64,000 nucleotides of DNA, from positions 1-64,000 of the forward strand of contig NZ_DASSAB010000038.1 of the NCBI RefSeq assembly GCF_035685805.1, written 5' to 3'. Both the position numbers and the translations under genes were made by a program. The notes under the pieces were generated by a model. It was not told the origin of the DNA. It did no database searches and saw only the letters and a program-made list of their open reading frames with translations. The DNA comes from Dyella_A sp035685805 (lineage in GTDB: Bacteria > Pseudomonadota > Gammaproteobacteria > Xanthomonadales > Rhodanobacteraceae). Below, in pieces: positions 43,525 through 52,584 of this stretch. Every line of letters begins with the position of its first letter. The stretch's first letter is position 1.

Positions 43525-45324
43525 TCAGGCGCTCAACAATTTCAGCCGATCATGGAGCTTGCGACCTTGCGCGTCCTTCACGGTATCCACGGCCAAAAGC
43601 CCTGCCTTTTCAAGTGCGCGCAGCTCCGCATAAAGAATTTCAATTTGATCGGTTTCCGCGCCATCGCCCACACCACAGTGACGGAAGACGTCTTGGGCTG
43701 ACATCCAGTCGCCCGCTTCCCCGAGCACGGCTACCAATTTCTTCGCCATGACGATGGCCTCCTTTTGTTGTTTGGTCTTGCGCACCCTAGGTTGCTCTGC
43801 GCGTGCCATCCGTGCGGTGCGGATGCGACTCAGTAGCGCGCTGGCAGGTTCGTCTGTGGGGTCCTGCGGCACCAGTTGGCCGGCGAAGGCGGCTTTGAGG
43901 ATGTTTTTGCGTTGGGCTGCTGCTTGCTTTAGCCCCAGCTCCACACTCATTTCCTGAGCAGCCACAGCGTCGATGATGGGGGAGAGCTTCGCCAGGATTT
44001 CATTGCTCTCGATTTCTGGAGCGATGGGAACGGGGAAGGCTCGGAGCATCGTCATGTTGATAGACGCTAGGTTGGTGGTCTGCTTGCCTGCTGTTTTGAA
44101 CCAAGTCCTTCCGAACGTATTTCCGTGGTGGGAGATCAGTTCGGGTGGCGTGGCAGGTAGGTAAGGGCGCAGGCGGAATACATGGTTTTGGTGGATGCAT
44201 TCCGTTACTTCGCCGCGCCAAACCCAGCCGCGACCGAGCTTGTCTAGGTCTCCGCCTTCGTTGAAAAGCACGTCTCCTGGCTGCAGGCGAAGCTCCTTGA
44301 TATCAGCCTCAGTAGCTTCGATGGTCTTGATCTGCGTGAGGTCGAGATAGCCACGTTGGACATTTGCGACTCGGAGGTATGGCACTTCGCGGACTGATGC
44401 GGTGGACGAACGTTTCATACCTTTGGCGACGCCTGAGGCAATTTCGCCCACCATGTCCAGGCTTGCCCATGTCCAACCACCAGGAAGCGTTGGCAAGTCG
44501 GCAGTGTCGGGGGCGACGGGCTCGGGATACTTGGCTTGCCAGCCCTTGGGCGGGGTTTTGCCTTGTTCGCCGTACTTGGCGAGTTGTTTGGCTTCCCAGC
44601 GGGCGCGGCGTTCGGTGAGGATGCGTTGGAGCAGGTCGGCGCCGGGTTCCTGGGGTTCGCCGGAGCGGGCGCGGGCGGCGCGCCAGTCGGCGGTGAGGGC
44701 GCCTTCCACGGCGGCCTTCAGCAGCGACTGGCGGTACTGCGCCAGCTTGCGCTGCGCCGCCTTCAGTTCGGCCACGCCGGCGTCGAGGTCGGACAGCAGT
44801 TCTTCGAGCTTTTCGACGATGCGGGTTTGTTCTGCACGCGGCGGCACAGGAAGCTCGATTGTGCTCAGGTTGCCGCGAGATATCCGTTTCCTCGTGGAGC
44901 CAGATTGCATGGCCGCAACTTGTTGACGGAATGGCTCAGCATTGACGAAGTGCATCAACCACCGCTGATCGAGATCCATTGGTGAGCCGCGGACTATGCA
45001 CACATCCACAACTGTAACTGCCGACTTTGAGTCTCCAGGAAAGATGCATGCTCGACCAAGAGGGTCCGGCATGCGCGCAATCAAAACATCGCTCCTCTGC
45101 AAGAAAGTGCAGTTAAGTTCCTTCGCCTTCTCTCTCGTCAAAAAGCGGGATGACTTGTTGACGTAGTGCCCATCGCCGACGTCTGCAAGCTGGATCAGTC
45201 GGACATCCCCTTCCGGGTCCTGATCTTTGCTCTCCACCCAGTCGCCGTCCGAGAAGACCCCTTCTTGGCCTACCAGATCCGGGATTCGCGCCCACGCCCA
45301 ACCTTGGGGCAACTCGCTGCTCAA
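43525..45324 (-). CDS. hsdS: Type I restriction-modification specificity subunit
   Basis: A 599-residue HsdS. The first target-recognition domain covers about 1-165, a central conserved coiled-coil about 165-240 (RIVEKLEELLSDLDAGVAEL), the second target-recognition domain about 285-450, and a second conserved helix about 460-500. It reads a bipartite DNA sequence for HsdM and HsdR; the sequence recognised cannot be read from the protein. An extra C-terminal segment (about 505-599: KKLVAVLGEAGDWMSAQDVF, then LYAELRALEKAGLLAVD) looks like a winged helix. Translation starts at TTG overlapping the hsdR stop (TTGA), with GAGGAG about 9 bases upstream. The target-recognition parts are less GC-rich than the conserved parts. 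Confidence 0.92.
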   Translation of the reverse strand: MSSELPQGWAWARIPDLVGQEGVFSDGDWVESKDQDPEGDVRLIQLADVGDGHYVNKSSRFLTREKAKELNCTFLQRSDVLIARMPDPLGRACIFPGDSKSAVTVVDVCIVRGSPMDLDQRWLMHFVNAEPFRQQVAAMQSGSTRKRISRGNLSTIELPVPPRAEQTRIVEKLEELLSDLDAGVAELKAAQRKLAQYRQSLLKAAVEGALTADWRAARARSGEPQEPGADLLQRILTERRARWEAKQLAKYGEQGKTPPKGWQAKYPEPVAPDTADLPTLPGGWTWASLDMVGEIASGVAKGMKRSSTASVREVPYLRVANVQRGYLDLTQIKTIEATEADIKELRLQPGDVLFNEGGDLDKLGRGWVWRGEVTECIHQNHVFRLRPYLPATPPELISHHGNTFGRTWFKTAGKQTTNLASINMTMLRAFPVPIAPEIESNEILAKLSPIIDAVAAQEMSVELGLKQAAAQRKNILKAAFAGQLVPQDPTDEPASALLSRIRTARMARAEQPRVRKTKQQKEAIVMAKKLVAVLGEAGDWMSAQDVFRHCGVGDGAETDQIEILYAELRALEKAGLLAVDTVKDAQGRKLHDRLKLLSA

Positions 45325-48101
45325 GCCACCAACTCCTCATTCATTTCCGCCAGCAGCCCATCGAGCTGCTCGCCAAACACCTGCCACGCCTTTTGCAGCC
45401 CGCCCTTGGCGGCGAGCTGGGCGTAGTCGAAATCCTCGCGGCTGATGGCGCAGCTCGACGCGATGTGATCCTTGATCAGCCGCAGCCACTCGGTCTGTTC
45501 GGGTGTGAACGACGTGGCGCGCTGCGCATTCTGCCGGAAGATCCACGCCTGGAAGCGCTTGTCCACGCTGTCGGCGAAAGGCTTGAGCTCGTCGTCCATC
45601 CCCAGCGCGAAGCGCACCAGCGCCACCAGATCGGTGAGCTGGCGACGGGTGTCGGCGCCCTTCACCTTGCTGGCCTGCACGCGGGCGTAGGCGGACCACA
45701 GGCGCTCGGTGGTGAGCATCAGCGGCGGGCGGCTCAGCGCTTCGTGCAGGTCTTCGATCATGGCGAAGGTGAGCGGACGGCGCTGGTAGGGCTGGGCGTA
45801 GAAAAAGCCCAGCGCGGCGATCTCGTCCTTGTGCTGGTTGAGGTAGTCGGCAAAGGCCTGCACGGTGGCCTGCGCCTTGGCCTCGGCCTGTGCGCCAAAG
45901 CCCGAGAAGGTGACCTGATCGCGGTTTATGTGGTCGATCAGCTGCTCGTGCTCGCGGCGGGCGGTTTCCAGCATGTTGCGCAAGGCCGGGTCGTCGAAGG
46001 GCTGGCAGGCCGCGGTGATGCGCTGCTCGCGGGCGGCGTCGAGTTCGCCCGCGGTAAGGGTGTCCTCGCTGCGGGTGATGCCGGCGGCTTTGGCGGCGTC
46101 CAGCGCATCGGCCACCACGCGATCCGGATCCACCGCTTCGATCAGGCCGCGGGCCAGGTCGCGCAGGCTCAGTCCCTGGGCCGCCTGGGCGATGCGCGCC
46201 TGCGCCTTGTCGTCCAGCTGCTTGGCCATGCGCACCAGCCGATTGCCGAGGCTGAGCACGGTGTCCTCGTCGCGACCGCCGACGGCGATGCTCTTGAGCA
46301 GCTGCTCCAGGCTGGCGCCGGGCTTCTTCTCCAGCGGGCGGCTTTCGGTCTTGAGGGACTTCTCCACGCCCACCGCGTCGATCAGCACGAAGCGGGTTTT
46401 TGCGCTGTCGGCGCTGCCGCTGACCTTTTTCAGCGATTCGTAGTCCAGGCTGCGCACGCCGCGGCCCTTCATCTGCTCGTAGTAGCCCTTGGAGCGCACG
46501 TCGCGCATGAACAGCAGCACTTCCAGCGGCTTCACGTCGGTGCCGGTGGCGATCATGTCCACGGTGACGGCGATGCGCGGGTGGTAGTCGTTGCGGAAGT
46601 TGGAGAGCACAGTGTCCGGGTCGTCTTCGGCCCGGTATGTAACCTTCTTGCAGAATGCGTTGCCCTCGCCGTAGACCTCGCGCACGATCTGGATGATGTC
46701 GTCGGCGTGGCTGTCGGTCTTGGCGAAGATCAGCGTCTTGGGCACTTCCTGCCGGCTGGGGAACAGGGCGTTTTCCACCGCTCGTTTCATTTCCCCGATC
46801 ACCGCGCGGATCTGGCTGGGGTTGACCACGGAGCGGTCCAGCTCCTTGCCGGTGTAGCCGATGTCCTCTTCCGTTTCGGCCCAGCGCTTCTTGCGGGTTT
46901 CGCGATGGCGGTGGTCCACCCATTCCTTCGCCTTCACTTCGGCGCCGGCCTTGGTGATCTGGGTTTCGATCTCGTAGACGTCGTAACCCACGTTGACGCC
47001 GTCGATCACCGACTGCTCGTAGCTGTACTCGGCCACCACGTTTTCGTTGAAGAAGCCGTAGGTGCGCTTGTCCGGCGTGGCGGTGAGGCCGATGAGGAAG
47101 GCGTCGAAGTAGTCCAGTACCTGCTTCCACAGGTTGTAGATGCTGCGGTGGCACTCGTCGATGACGATGAAATCGAACGTCTCGATCGGCACCGCGGGGT
47201 TGTAGCGGACCTCGCGCGCCGGCTTGGTGCCGGGCGGCAGCTCGGCCAGCGAGATGTCCTCGGCGGAGTCGTCGATAACCTCGCCCGAGAGGATGGAATA
47301 GATGCGCTGGATGGTGCTGATGCACACCTGCGCGTGCGGGTCGATGCGGCTGCTGGCCAGACGCTGCACGTTGTACAGCTCGGTGAACTTGCGGCCGTCG
47401 TCCGGCGGCGTGTAGGCCATGAACTCCTGGTGCGCCTGCTTGCCAAGGTTGCGCGTATCGACCAGGAACAGGATGCGTTTGGCCCCACCAAACTTCAGCA
47501 GACGGTAGACCGAGGTGATGGCGGTGAAGGTCTTACCGGCGCCAGTGGCCATGTGCACGAGTGCGCGCGGCCGAGCCTGAGCCAGCGATTTTTCAAGGCC
47601 GGTGACGGCGCTGACCTGGCAGTCGCGCAGGTTTTCCGTCGGCAGCGGCGGCATCTGCGTCGCCAGCCGCTGGCGCAGGGTGTCGGGCTGGGCCGCCCAT
47701 TCGGCCAGCGTGCGGGGCTGGAGGAAGTGGAATACCTCGCGGGCCCGCGGGCGCGGGTCGCCGGCATCGGTGAAATGGATGATCTGGCCGGTGCTCTCAT
47801 ACAGAAAGCGCAACGGCGCGTTGTTCTTGCGCCATTTGAGTTGGGAGCCGGCGTAGCGCTCGGTCTGCGTCTCGTGCGTGGTGAGGCTTTCGCCGGCCTC
47901 ATCCCGCTTAGCTTCGATCACGCCGGCCGGCTGGCGGTCCACGAACAGCAGGTAGTCGGCGGGGCCGGTGTCTGTGGGGTACTCGCGTACGGCGATGCCG
48001 CTGGCGGCGCCCAGATTAATCGACCTGGTGTCCTGAACTGTCCAGCCGGCTTCCTGCAATTTTTTGTCGATCACTTCCCGTGCGCGTGCCTCGGGCGTCA
48101 T
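45321..48101 (-). CDS. hsdR: Type I restriction endonuclease subunit R
   Basis: A 926-residue motor-nuclease. The N-terminal PD-(D/E)XK domain has D49 and E63-x-K65 (ADYLLFV, GVIEAKR). The superfamily 2 helicase core has Walker A ATGAGKT (185-191), VIDECH (313-318), a GLTATPDKRTYGF motif, DMIATGTDVKPLEV and RGVRSLDYESLKK. It translocates DNA and cleaves unmodified targets with HsdM2S. First gene of the seven-gene defence operon; ATG at 48101 with AGGGGGAA upstream. Its stop overlaps the hsdS TTG start. All motifs appear intact, so the enzyme should be active. Confidence 0.95.
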   Translation of the reverse strand: MTPEARAREVIDKKLQEAGWTVQDTRSINLGAASGIAVREYPTDTGPADYLLFVDRQPAGVIEAKRDEAGESLTTHETQTERYAGSQLKWRKNNAPLRFLYESTGQIIHFTDAGDPRPRAREVFHFLQPRTLAEWAAQPDTLRQRLATQMPPLPTENLRDCQVSAVTGLEKSLAQARPRALVHMATGAGKTFTAITSVYRLLKFGGAKRILFLVDTRNLGKQAHQEFMAYTPPDDGRKFTELYNVQRLASSRIDPHAQVCISTIQRIYSILSGEVIDDSAEDISLAELPPGTKPAREVRYNPAVPIETFDFIVIDECHRSIYNLWKQVLDYFDAFLIGLTATPDKRTYGFFNENVVAEYSYEQSVIDGVNVGYDVYEIETQITKAGAEVKAKEWVDHRHRETRKKRWAETEEDIGYTGKELDRSVVNPSQIRAVIGEMKRAVENALFPSRQEVPKTLIFAKTDSHADDIIQIVREVYGEGNAFCKKVTYRAEDDPDTVLSNFRNDYHPRIAVTVDMIATGTDVKPLEVLLFMRDVRSKGYYEQMKGRGVRSLDYESLKKVSGSADSAKTRFVLIDAVGVEKSLKTESRPLEKKPGASLEQLLKSIAVGGRDEDTVLSLGNRLVRMAKQLDDKAQARIAQAAQGLSLRDLARGLIEAVDPDRVVADALDAAKAAGITRSEDTLTAGELDAAREQRITAACQPFDDPALRNMLETARREHEQLIDHINRDQVTFSGFGAQAEAKAQATVQAFADYLNQHKDEIAALGFFYAQPYQRRPLTFAMIEDLHEALSRPPLMLTTERLWSAYARVQASKVKGADTRRQLTDLVALVRFALGMDDELKPFADSVDKRFQAWIFRQNAQRATSFTPEQTEWLRLIKDHIASSCAISREDFDYAQLAAKGGLQKAWQVFGEQLDGLLAEMNEELVA

Positions 48102-48585
48102 GGGCGATTCCCCCTGAATCGGTGCGGCTTGGCCATCCGCAAGTGTAGTCGTCGGAGGCGCGGTGGCGACAAGCTACTGCCCGGCATGCCGCGGGCCATG
48201 GGAATGTTGCCTGCACATTGGCACGTTCCGCTTTTTCGGAAAGCGTCTTTGACTGCCGGGTTTTTGGAACGACCGGGGGCCAGGACGGGGAGCCGTACCC
48301 GAGGCGAGCCTGCTCCGATTGAAGCTTGGCCAACGCGAAAGAGCGGAAAGCGCCCCTGTGGCGGTTAGTGCGTTGCCACCTGAGCGGTCCTGCATGGCCT
48401 CCCGTTGATCGGGCCTGCTGGTCATCCGGATGCAGACATGCGCTACCCCACCATGACTTCCGGCGGTGTCCCCGCCGCCGCTCGGGGCAGCACACTCGGA
48501 CGGTTATCGGGCCCCACTTTCCCCGCCTCGCACGAACGCCTCTTCAGGCGCCGGTGCGAAGCGCGATCACCCTGCAGGAGATCTC
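48102..48585. other. Divergent spacer between defence operon and aminopeptidase gene
   Basis: The 484 bases hold no convincing gene, tRNA, terminator or att-like repeat. The promoter of the defence operon should lie in the left half and that of the aminopeptidase gene in the right. No strong sigma-70 hexamer pair was found on either strand. The right end has the CAGGAG ribosome-binding site of the aminopeptidase gene at 48575. Confidence 0.5.
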
Positions 48586-51231
48586 ATGCGTCGTACTCTC
48601 GTTTCCGCCATTGCGCTGGCCCTGGCCGGCGTGTCGATGGCGCCGCTCGCGGCGGCCGCCAACCCGCCGGCTCGCGAAGCCACCACCCAGCTGCCGCGCG
48701 GCGTGGTGCCGTCGCATTACGACGTGGCGGTGGTGCCGCACGCGGACAAGCTCACGTTCGATGGCCAGGTCACCATCACGCTGGAGGTGACCAAGCCGAC
48801 CAGCGCGATCACCCTGAACGCGGCGGACCTGGCGTTCTCCAAGGCCACGCTGACGCCGACCAAGCTGAAGATGATGATCCCGGCGCCGACGGTGTCGGTG
48901 GACGCCAAGGCGCAGACCGCCACGTTCACCTTCGATCACCCGATCCCGGCCGGGCAGTACCGTCTGGCGCTGACCTACACCGGCAAGATCGGTACCCAGG
49001 CCAACGGCATCTTCGCGCTGGACTACGACACCAAGGCCGGCAAGAAGCGCGCGCTGTACACGCAGTTCGAGAACTCCGACGCGCGCCGCTTCATTCCCTC
49101 GTGGGACGAGCCGAACTACAAGGCCACCTTCACCCTGACCGCCACTGTGCCCACCGGCGAGATGGCGGTGAGCAACATGCCGGCCGCGTCGACGAAGGAC
49201 CTGGGCAATGGCATGACCGAGGTGCACTTCGGCCAGTCGCCGAAGATGTCCACCTACCTGCTGTTCTTCAGCACGGGTGATTTCGAGCGCGCCACCAAGA
49301 TGGCCGAAGGCACCGAGATCGGCGTGATCGCGCAGAAGGGCATGGTCGACCAGGCCGACTTCGCGCTGGATTCCTCGGCCGCCGTGCTGAAGGAATACAA
49401 CGACTACTTCGGCGTGAAGTACCCGCTGCCCAAGCTGGACAACATCGCAGCGCCGGGCCAGAGCCAGTTCTTCTCGGCGATGGAGAACTGGGGCGCGATC
49501 TTCACCTTCGAGTACTCGCTGCTGCTCAACCCGGCCATCTCCACCCAGGTGGACAAGCAGCGCGTGTTCAACACCGCCGCGCATGAGCTGGCGCACCAGT
49601 GGTTCGGCGACCTGGTCACCATGAACTGGTGGGACGACCTGTGGCTCAACGAGGGCTTCGCCTCGTGGATGGCCTCGCGCACCACGCAGAAGCTGCACCC
49701 GGAGTGGCACACCGATCTGGACCTGGTCGGCACCCGCGAGGGCGCGATGTCGCTCGACGCCGTGGCCACCACGCACCCGGTGGTGCAGCACGTGGAGACG
49801 GTGGAGCAGGCCAGCCAGGCGTTCGACTCCATCACCTACTCCAAGGGCGAGGCGGTGATCACCATGCTCGAGGCCTACGTGGGCCCGGACGCGTGGCGCA
49901 ACGGCGTGCGCAACTACATGAAGACGCACGCCTACGGCAACACCGTGTCCGACGATCTTTGGACCGCGGTGCAGTCCGCGGCCGGCAAGCCGATCATGCA
50001 GATCGCGCACGACTTCACGCTGCAGCCGGGTATCCCGCTGATCCGCGTGCAGACCACCGCCTGCGCCGGCGGCAAGACCAACGTGCTGCTGAGCCAGGAC
50101 GAGTTCACCAAGGATCGCCCCGAGAAGAAGGCGCTGCGCTGGCACGTGCCGGTGATCGCCAAGACCGTCGGCAACGAACCGGTGCGCACGCTGGTGGACG
50201 GCAAGGCCACGCTGAGCGTGCCGGGCTGCAGCCCGGTGCTGGTCAATGCCGGGCAGACCGGCTACTACCGCACGCTGTATTCACAGCCGCAGTTCGACGC
50301 GCTCAAGGGTGACTTCGCCAAGCTCGCGCCGATCGACCAGCTCGGCCTGATGGGTGATACCTGGGCGCTGGCCATGGCCGGTCGCGAGCCGGTGTCGAAC
50401 GTGCTGGAGCTGGCCAAGGCCACGCCGGCCGATGCCGACCCGCAGGTGTGGGGCGAGGTGGCCGGTTACTTCTCCGCCATCAACACCTACTACCGCGGCG
50501 ACGACGCCCGCCAGGCACGCTTCCAGGCGTTCGCCCGCGAGCGGCTGCGCCCGGTGTTCGCGCGCATCGGCTGGGAGGCCAAGCCGGGCGAAAGCGACCC
50601 GACCGCGATCTTGCGCACGCAGCTGATCGGCACCTTGTCCGAGCTGGGCGACCAGGACGTGATCGCCGAGGCACGCCGCCGCTTCGCCGCACAGAAGACC
50701 GATCCGTCGGCCTTCCCGGTGGCGCTGCGCAAGGTGATCACCGGCGTGGTGGCCATCCACGCCGACAAGGTCACCTGGGACGACCTGCACGCCCGCGCCA
50801 AGGCCGAGACCACGCCGCTGATCAAGGACCAGTACTACGCCATGCTCTCGCTGCCCGAGGATGACGCGCTGGCAAAGCAGGCACTGGAGTTGGCGCTCAC
50901 CGACGAGCCGGGCGCCACCAACAGCGCCGGCATGATCCGCATCGTCGGCTCGCGTCACCCGGAGATGGCGTTCGACTTCGCGCTGGCCCACCGCGAGCAG
51001 GTGGACAAGCTGGTCGACTCCACCTCGTCCAGCCGCTACTACCCCGGCATCGCCGCCAGCTCGGTCAAGCCGGAGATGATCGACAAGATCAAGGCCTATG
51101 CCGAGGCGCACATCGCCGAAGGCTCGCGCCGCGTCGCCAACACGGTGATCGCCAACATCGAGTACCGCATGATGATCCGCAAGGATCGCCTGCCGGGCGT
51201 GGATGCCTGGCTGGCCAAGAACGCGGAGTGA
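48586..51231 (+). CDS. Secreted M1-family metallo-aminopeptidase
   Basis: An 881-residue zinc aminopeptidase. A signal peptide (MRRTLVSAIALALAGVSMAP, cleavage near AAA-NPP) targets it to the periplasm or outside. The M1 catalytic domain has the exopeptidase motif FSAMENWGA, the zinc site HELAHQWFGD (HExxH) and the second-shell WLNEGFASW glutamate; a C-terminal ERAP1-like helical domain follows. It removes N-terminal residues from peptides and is related to aminopeptidase N rather than being the cytoplasmic E. coli PepN. ATG at 48586 with CAGGAG 5 bases upstream. Double terminator downstream. Confidence 0.93.
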   Translation: MRRTLVSAIALALAGVSMAPLAAAANPPAREATTQLPRGVVPSHYDVAVVPHADKLTFDGQVTITLEVTKPTSAITLNAADLAFSKATLTPTKLKMMIPAPTVSVDAKAQTATFTFDHPIPAGQYRLALTYTGKIGTQANGIFALDYDTKAGKKRALYTQFENSDARRFIPSWDEPNYKATFTLTATVPTGEMAVSNMPAASTKDLGNGMTEVHFGQSPKMSTYLLFFSTGDFERATKMAEGTEIGVIAQKGMVDQADFALDSSAAVLKEYNDYFGVKYPLPKLDNIAAPGQSQFFSAMENWGAIFTFEYSLLLNPAISTQVDKQRVFNTAAHELAHQWFGDLVTMNWWDDLWLNEGFASWMASRTTQKLHPEWHTDLDLVGTREGAMSLDAVATTHPVVQHVETVEQASQAFDSITYSKGEAVITMLEAYVGPDAWRNGVRNYMKTHAYGNTVSDDLWTAVQSAAGKPIMQIAHDFTLQPGIPLIRVQTTACAGGKTNVLLSQDEFTKDRPEKKALRWHVPVIAKTVGNEPVRTLVDGKATLSVPGCSPVLVNAGQTGYYRTLYSQPQFDALKGDFAKLAPIDQLGLMGDTWALAMAGREPVSNVLELAKATPADADPQVWGEVAGYFSAINTYYRGDDARQARFQAFARERLRPVFARIGWEAKPGESDPTAILRTQLIGTLSELGDQDVIAEARRRFAAQKTDPSAFPVALRKVITGVVAIHADKVTWDDLHARAKAETTPLIKDQYYAMLSLPEDDALAKQALELALTDEPGATNSAGMIRIVGSRHPEMAFDFALAHREQVDKLVDSTSSSRYYPGIAASSVKPEMIDKIKAYAEAHIAEGSRRVANTVIANIEYRMMIRKDRLPGVDAWLAKNAE

Positions 51232-51241
51232 TCCGCCGCAT

Positions 51242-51316
51242 CCACGGCCCGTTCTGCGGGCCGTGGATGACCCACCGTTGCAGGAAAAAGGCTCCGCTTG
51301 CGGGGCCTTTTTTTTG
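51242..51316 (+). terminator. Tandem stem-loops after the aminopeptidase gene
   Basis: A perfect 10-base stem (51242-51251 with 51257-51266) immediately follows the stop. A second hairpin, AAAAAGGCTCCGC-ttg-CGGGGCCTTTTT with one mismatch (about 51285-51312), ends in a T8 tract and is the real rho-independent terminator. Confidence 0.88.
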
Positions 51317-51441
51317 TGCCCACCGCCGACGCAGCCTGGTGGCCATGTCGGGCGCAACACCGCAGCGGCGGCAGGCCCGCACGCGCCGATGGCATAGTGC
51401 GGCGGGCGGCGCGCGTGACGCAGGCCGGAGGCACCGCAGGC

Positions 51442-52386
51442 ATGATCGGCTGGAGCGTGGTGGTAGGCATTGTTTTGCTGTTGGCCACGCTGGTCGGCTA
51501 TGCCGCACTGGCGACCCGGCGCATCCAGGCGCAGGTGCCGCCGCAGGGGCAGTACCTCACCGTGGACGGGGCGCGGCTGCACTATGTCGATCGCGGGCAG
51601 GGGCCGGCAATCGTGCTGGTGCACGGGCTCTCGGGCCAGCTGGGCAACTTCGCCTACGCGCTGATCGACCACTTGGCCACGAACCACCGGGTGATCGCGC
51701 TGGACCGTCCCGGCTCGGGCTACTCCCGCAGCCACGGCGGCGCCCCGATGGAGCTGGCGGCGCAGGCGCGGCTGATTGCCGCCTTCATCGATCGGCTCGC
51801 GCTGGAGCGGCCGGTGCTGGTGGGCCACTCGCTTGGCGGCGCGCTGGCGCTGGTGCTGGCGCAGGATCACCCGGCGCGCGTGGGGTCGCTGGCACTGATC
51901 GCGCCGCTGGCGTTCGACGACGTGCGCACCACGCCGCTGCTGCATTGGGTGCTGCGCCGGTCGCTGGCGGTGCGGCGGGTGATCGGCTGGACGCTGGCCA
52001 CGCCGCTGGGCCAGCTCGGCAGCGCGGCGAACCTCAGCGCAATCTTCGCGCCGGAGCCGGCACCGGCGGATTTCGGCGTGCGCGGCGGCGGCCTGCTGGC
52101 GCTGCGGCCCGCCAACGTGGTGGCGGCGAGCGTGGATATCGTCTCGGCGATCCGCGAACTGGGCGCGCGCAGCCCGCGCTACGACGCGCTGGCGATGCCG
52201 GTGGCGATCCTGTTCGGCCGGGGTGATCGCGTGCTCAGCCCGCGCGGACACGGCGAGCGCCTGGCACAGGCCATCGGGCACGCACAGCTCACGGTGATCG
52301 AGGGCGGGCACATGCTGCCGGTGACCCGCCCGGCTGCGGTGGCCCAGTGGCTGGGTGAGTGGGTGGCGGCCCATCCGCCGCAGTGA
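51442..52386 (+). CDS. Membrane-anchored alpha/beta hydrolase
   Basis: A 314-residue protein. An N-terminal hydrophobic helix (WSVVVGIVLLLATLVGYAAL) probably anchors it to the inner membrane. The alpha/beta hydrolase fold shows the oxyanion motif VLVHGLSGQLGN, nucleophile elbow VLVGHSLGGALAL, acid FGRGDRV and the catalytic histidine in EGGHMLP. It hydrolyses an ester, amide or epoxide of unknown identity. The ATG at 51442 was chosen because the helix begins there; GGAGG lies 11 bases upstream. Monocistronic. Confidence 0.88.
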   Translation: MIGWSVVVGIVLLLATLVGYAALATRRIQAQVPPQGQYLTVDGARLHYVDRGQGPAIVLVHGLSGQLGNFAYALIDHLATNHRVIALDRPGSGYSRSHGGAPMELAAQARLIAAFIDRLALERPVLVGHSLGGALALVLAQDHPARVGSLALIAPLAFDDVRTTPLLHWVLRRSLAVRRVIGWTLATPLGQLGSAANLSAIFAPEPAPADFGVRGGGLLALRPANVVAASVDIVSAIRELGARSPRYDALAMPVAILFGRGDRVLSPRGHGERLAQAIGHAQLTVIEGGHMLPVTRPAAVAQWLGEWVAAHPPQ

Positions 52387-52584
52387 AGCACGGCGGTGGA
52401 TGCGCGCCAGCGCCGTGCGCGCTTTCGCCGATTGATGCCGCACCGCCCGCGCGCCTGTGCTGCCGAATGCGGCTCGTCAACAGGCGCTGTCACAACGGTC
52501 TGCGCGCGGTGCGGCCGCTAAAGCTTGCCGCGGCGGTGCCGTTATCCGTGAGTACACCCGCATCCCCTGGCGCTTGCGATATCC

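Noticed and set aside
45393..48368. A 991-codon plus-strand frame opposite hsdR
   Set aside because: It is the mirror of the HsdR coding frame; all helicase and nuclease motifs are on the minus strand.
48102..48585. Attachment site or tRNA at the right edge of the defence island
   Set aside because: No tRNA and no direct repeat matching the left edge (35538-35681) could be seen, so site-specific integration is not supported.
50281..52443. A 720-codon minus-strand frame opposite the aminopeptidase and hydrolase genes
   Set aside because: It crosses the terminator and two well-supported plus-strand genes and has shadow-type composition.
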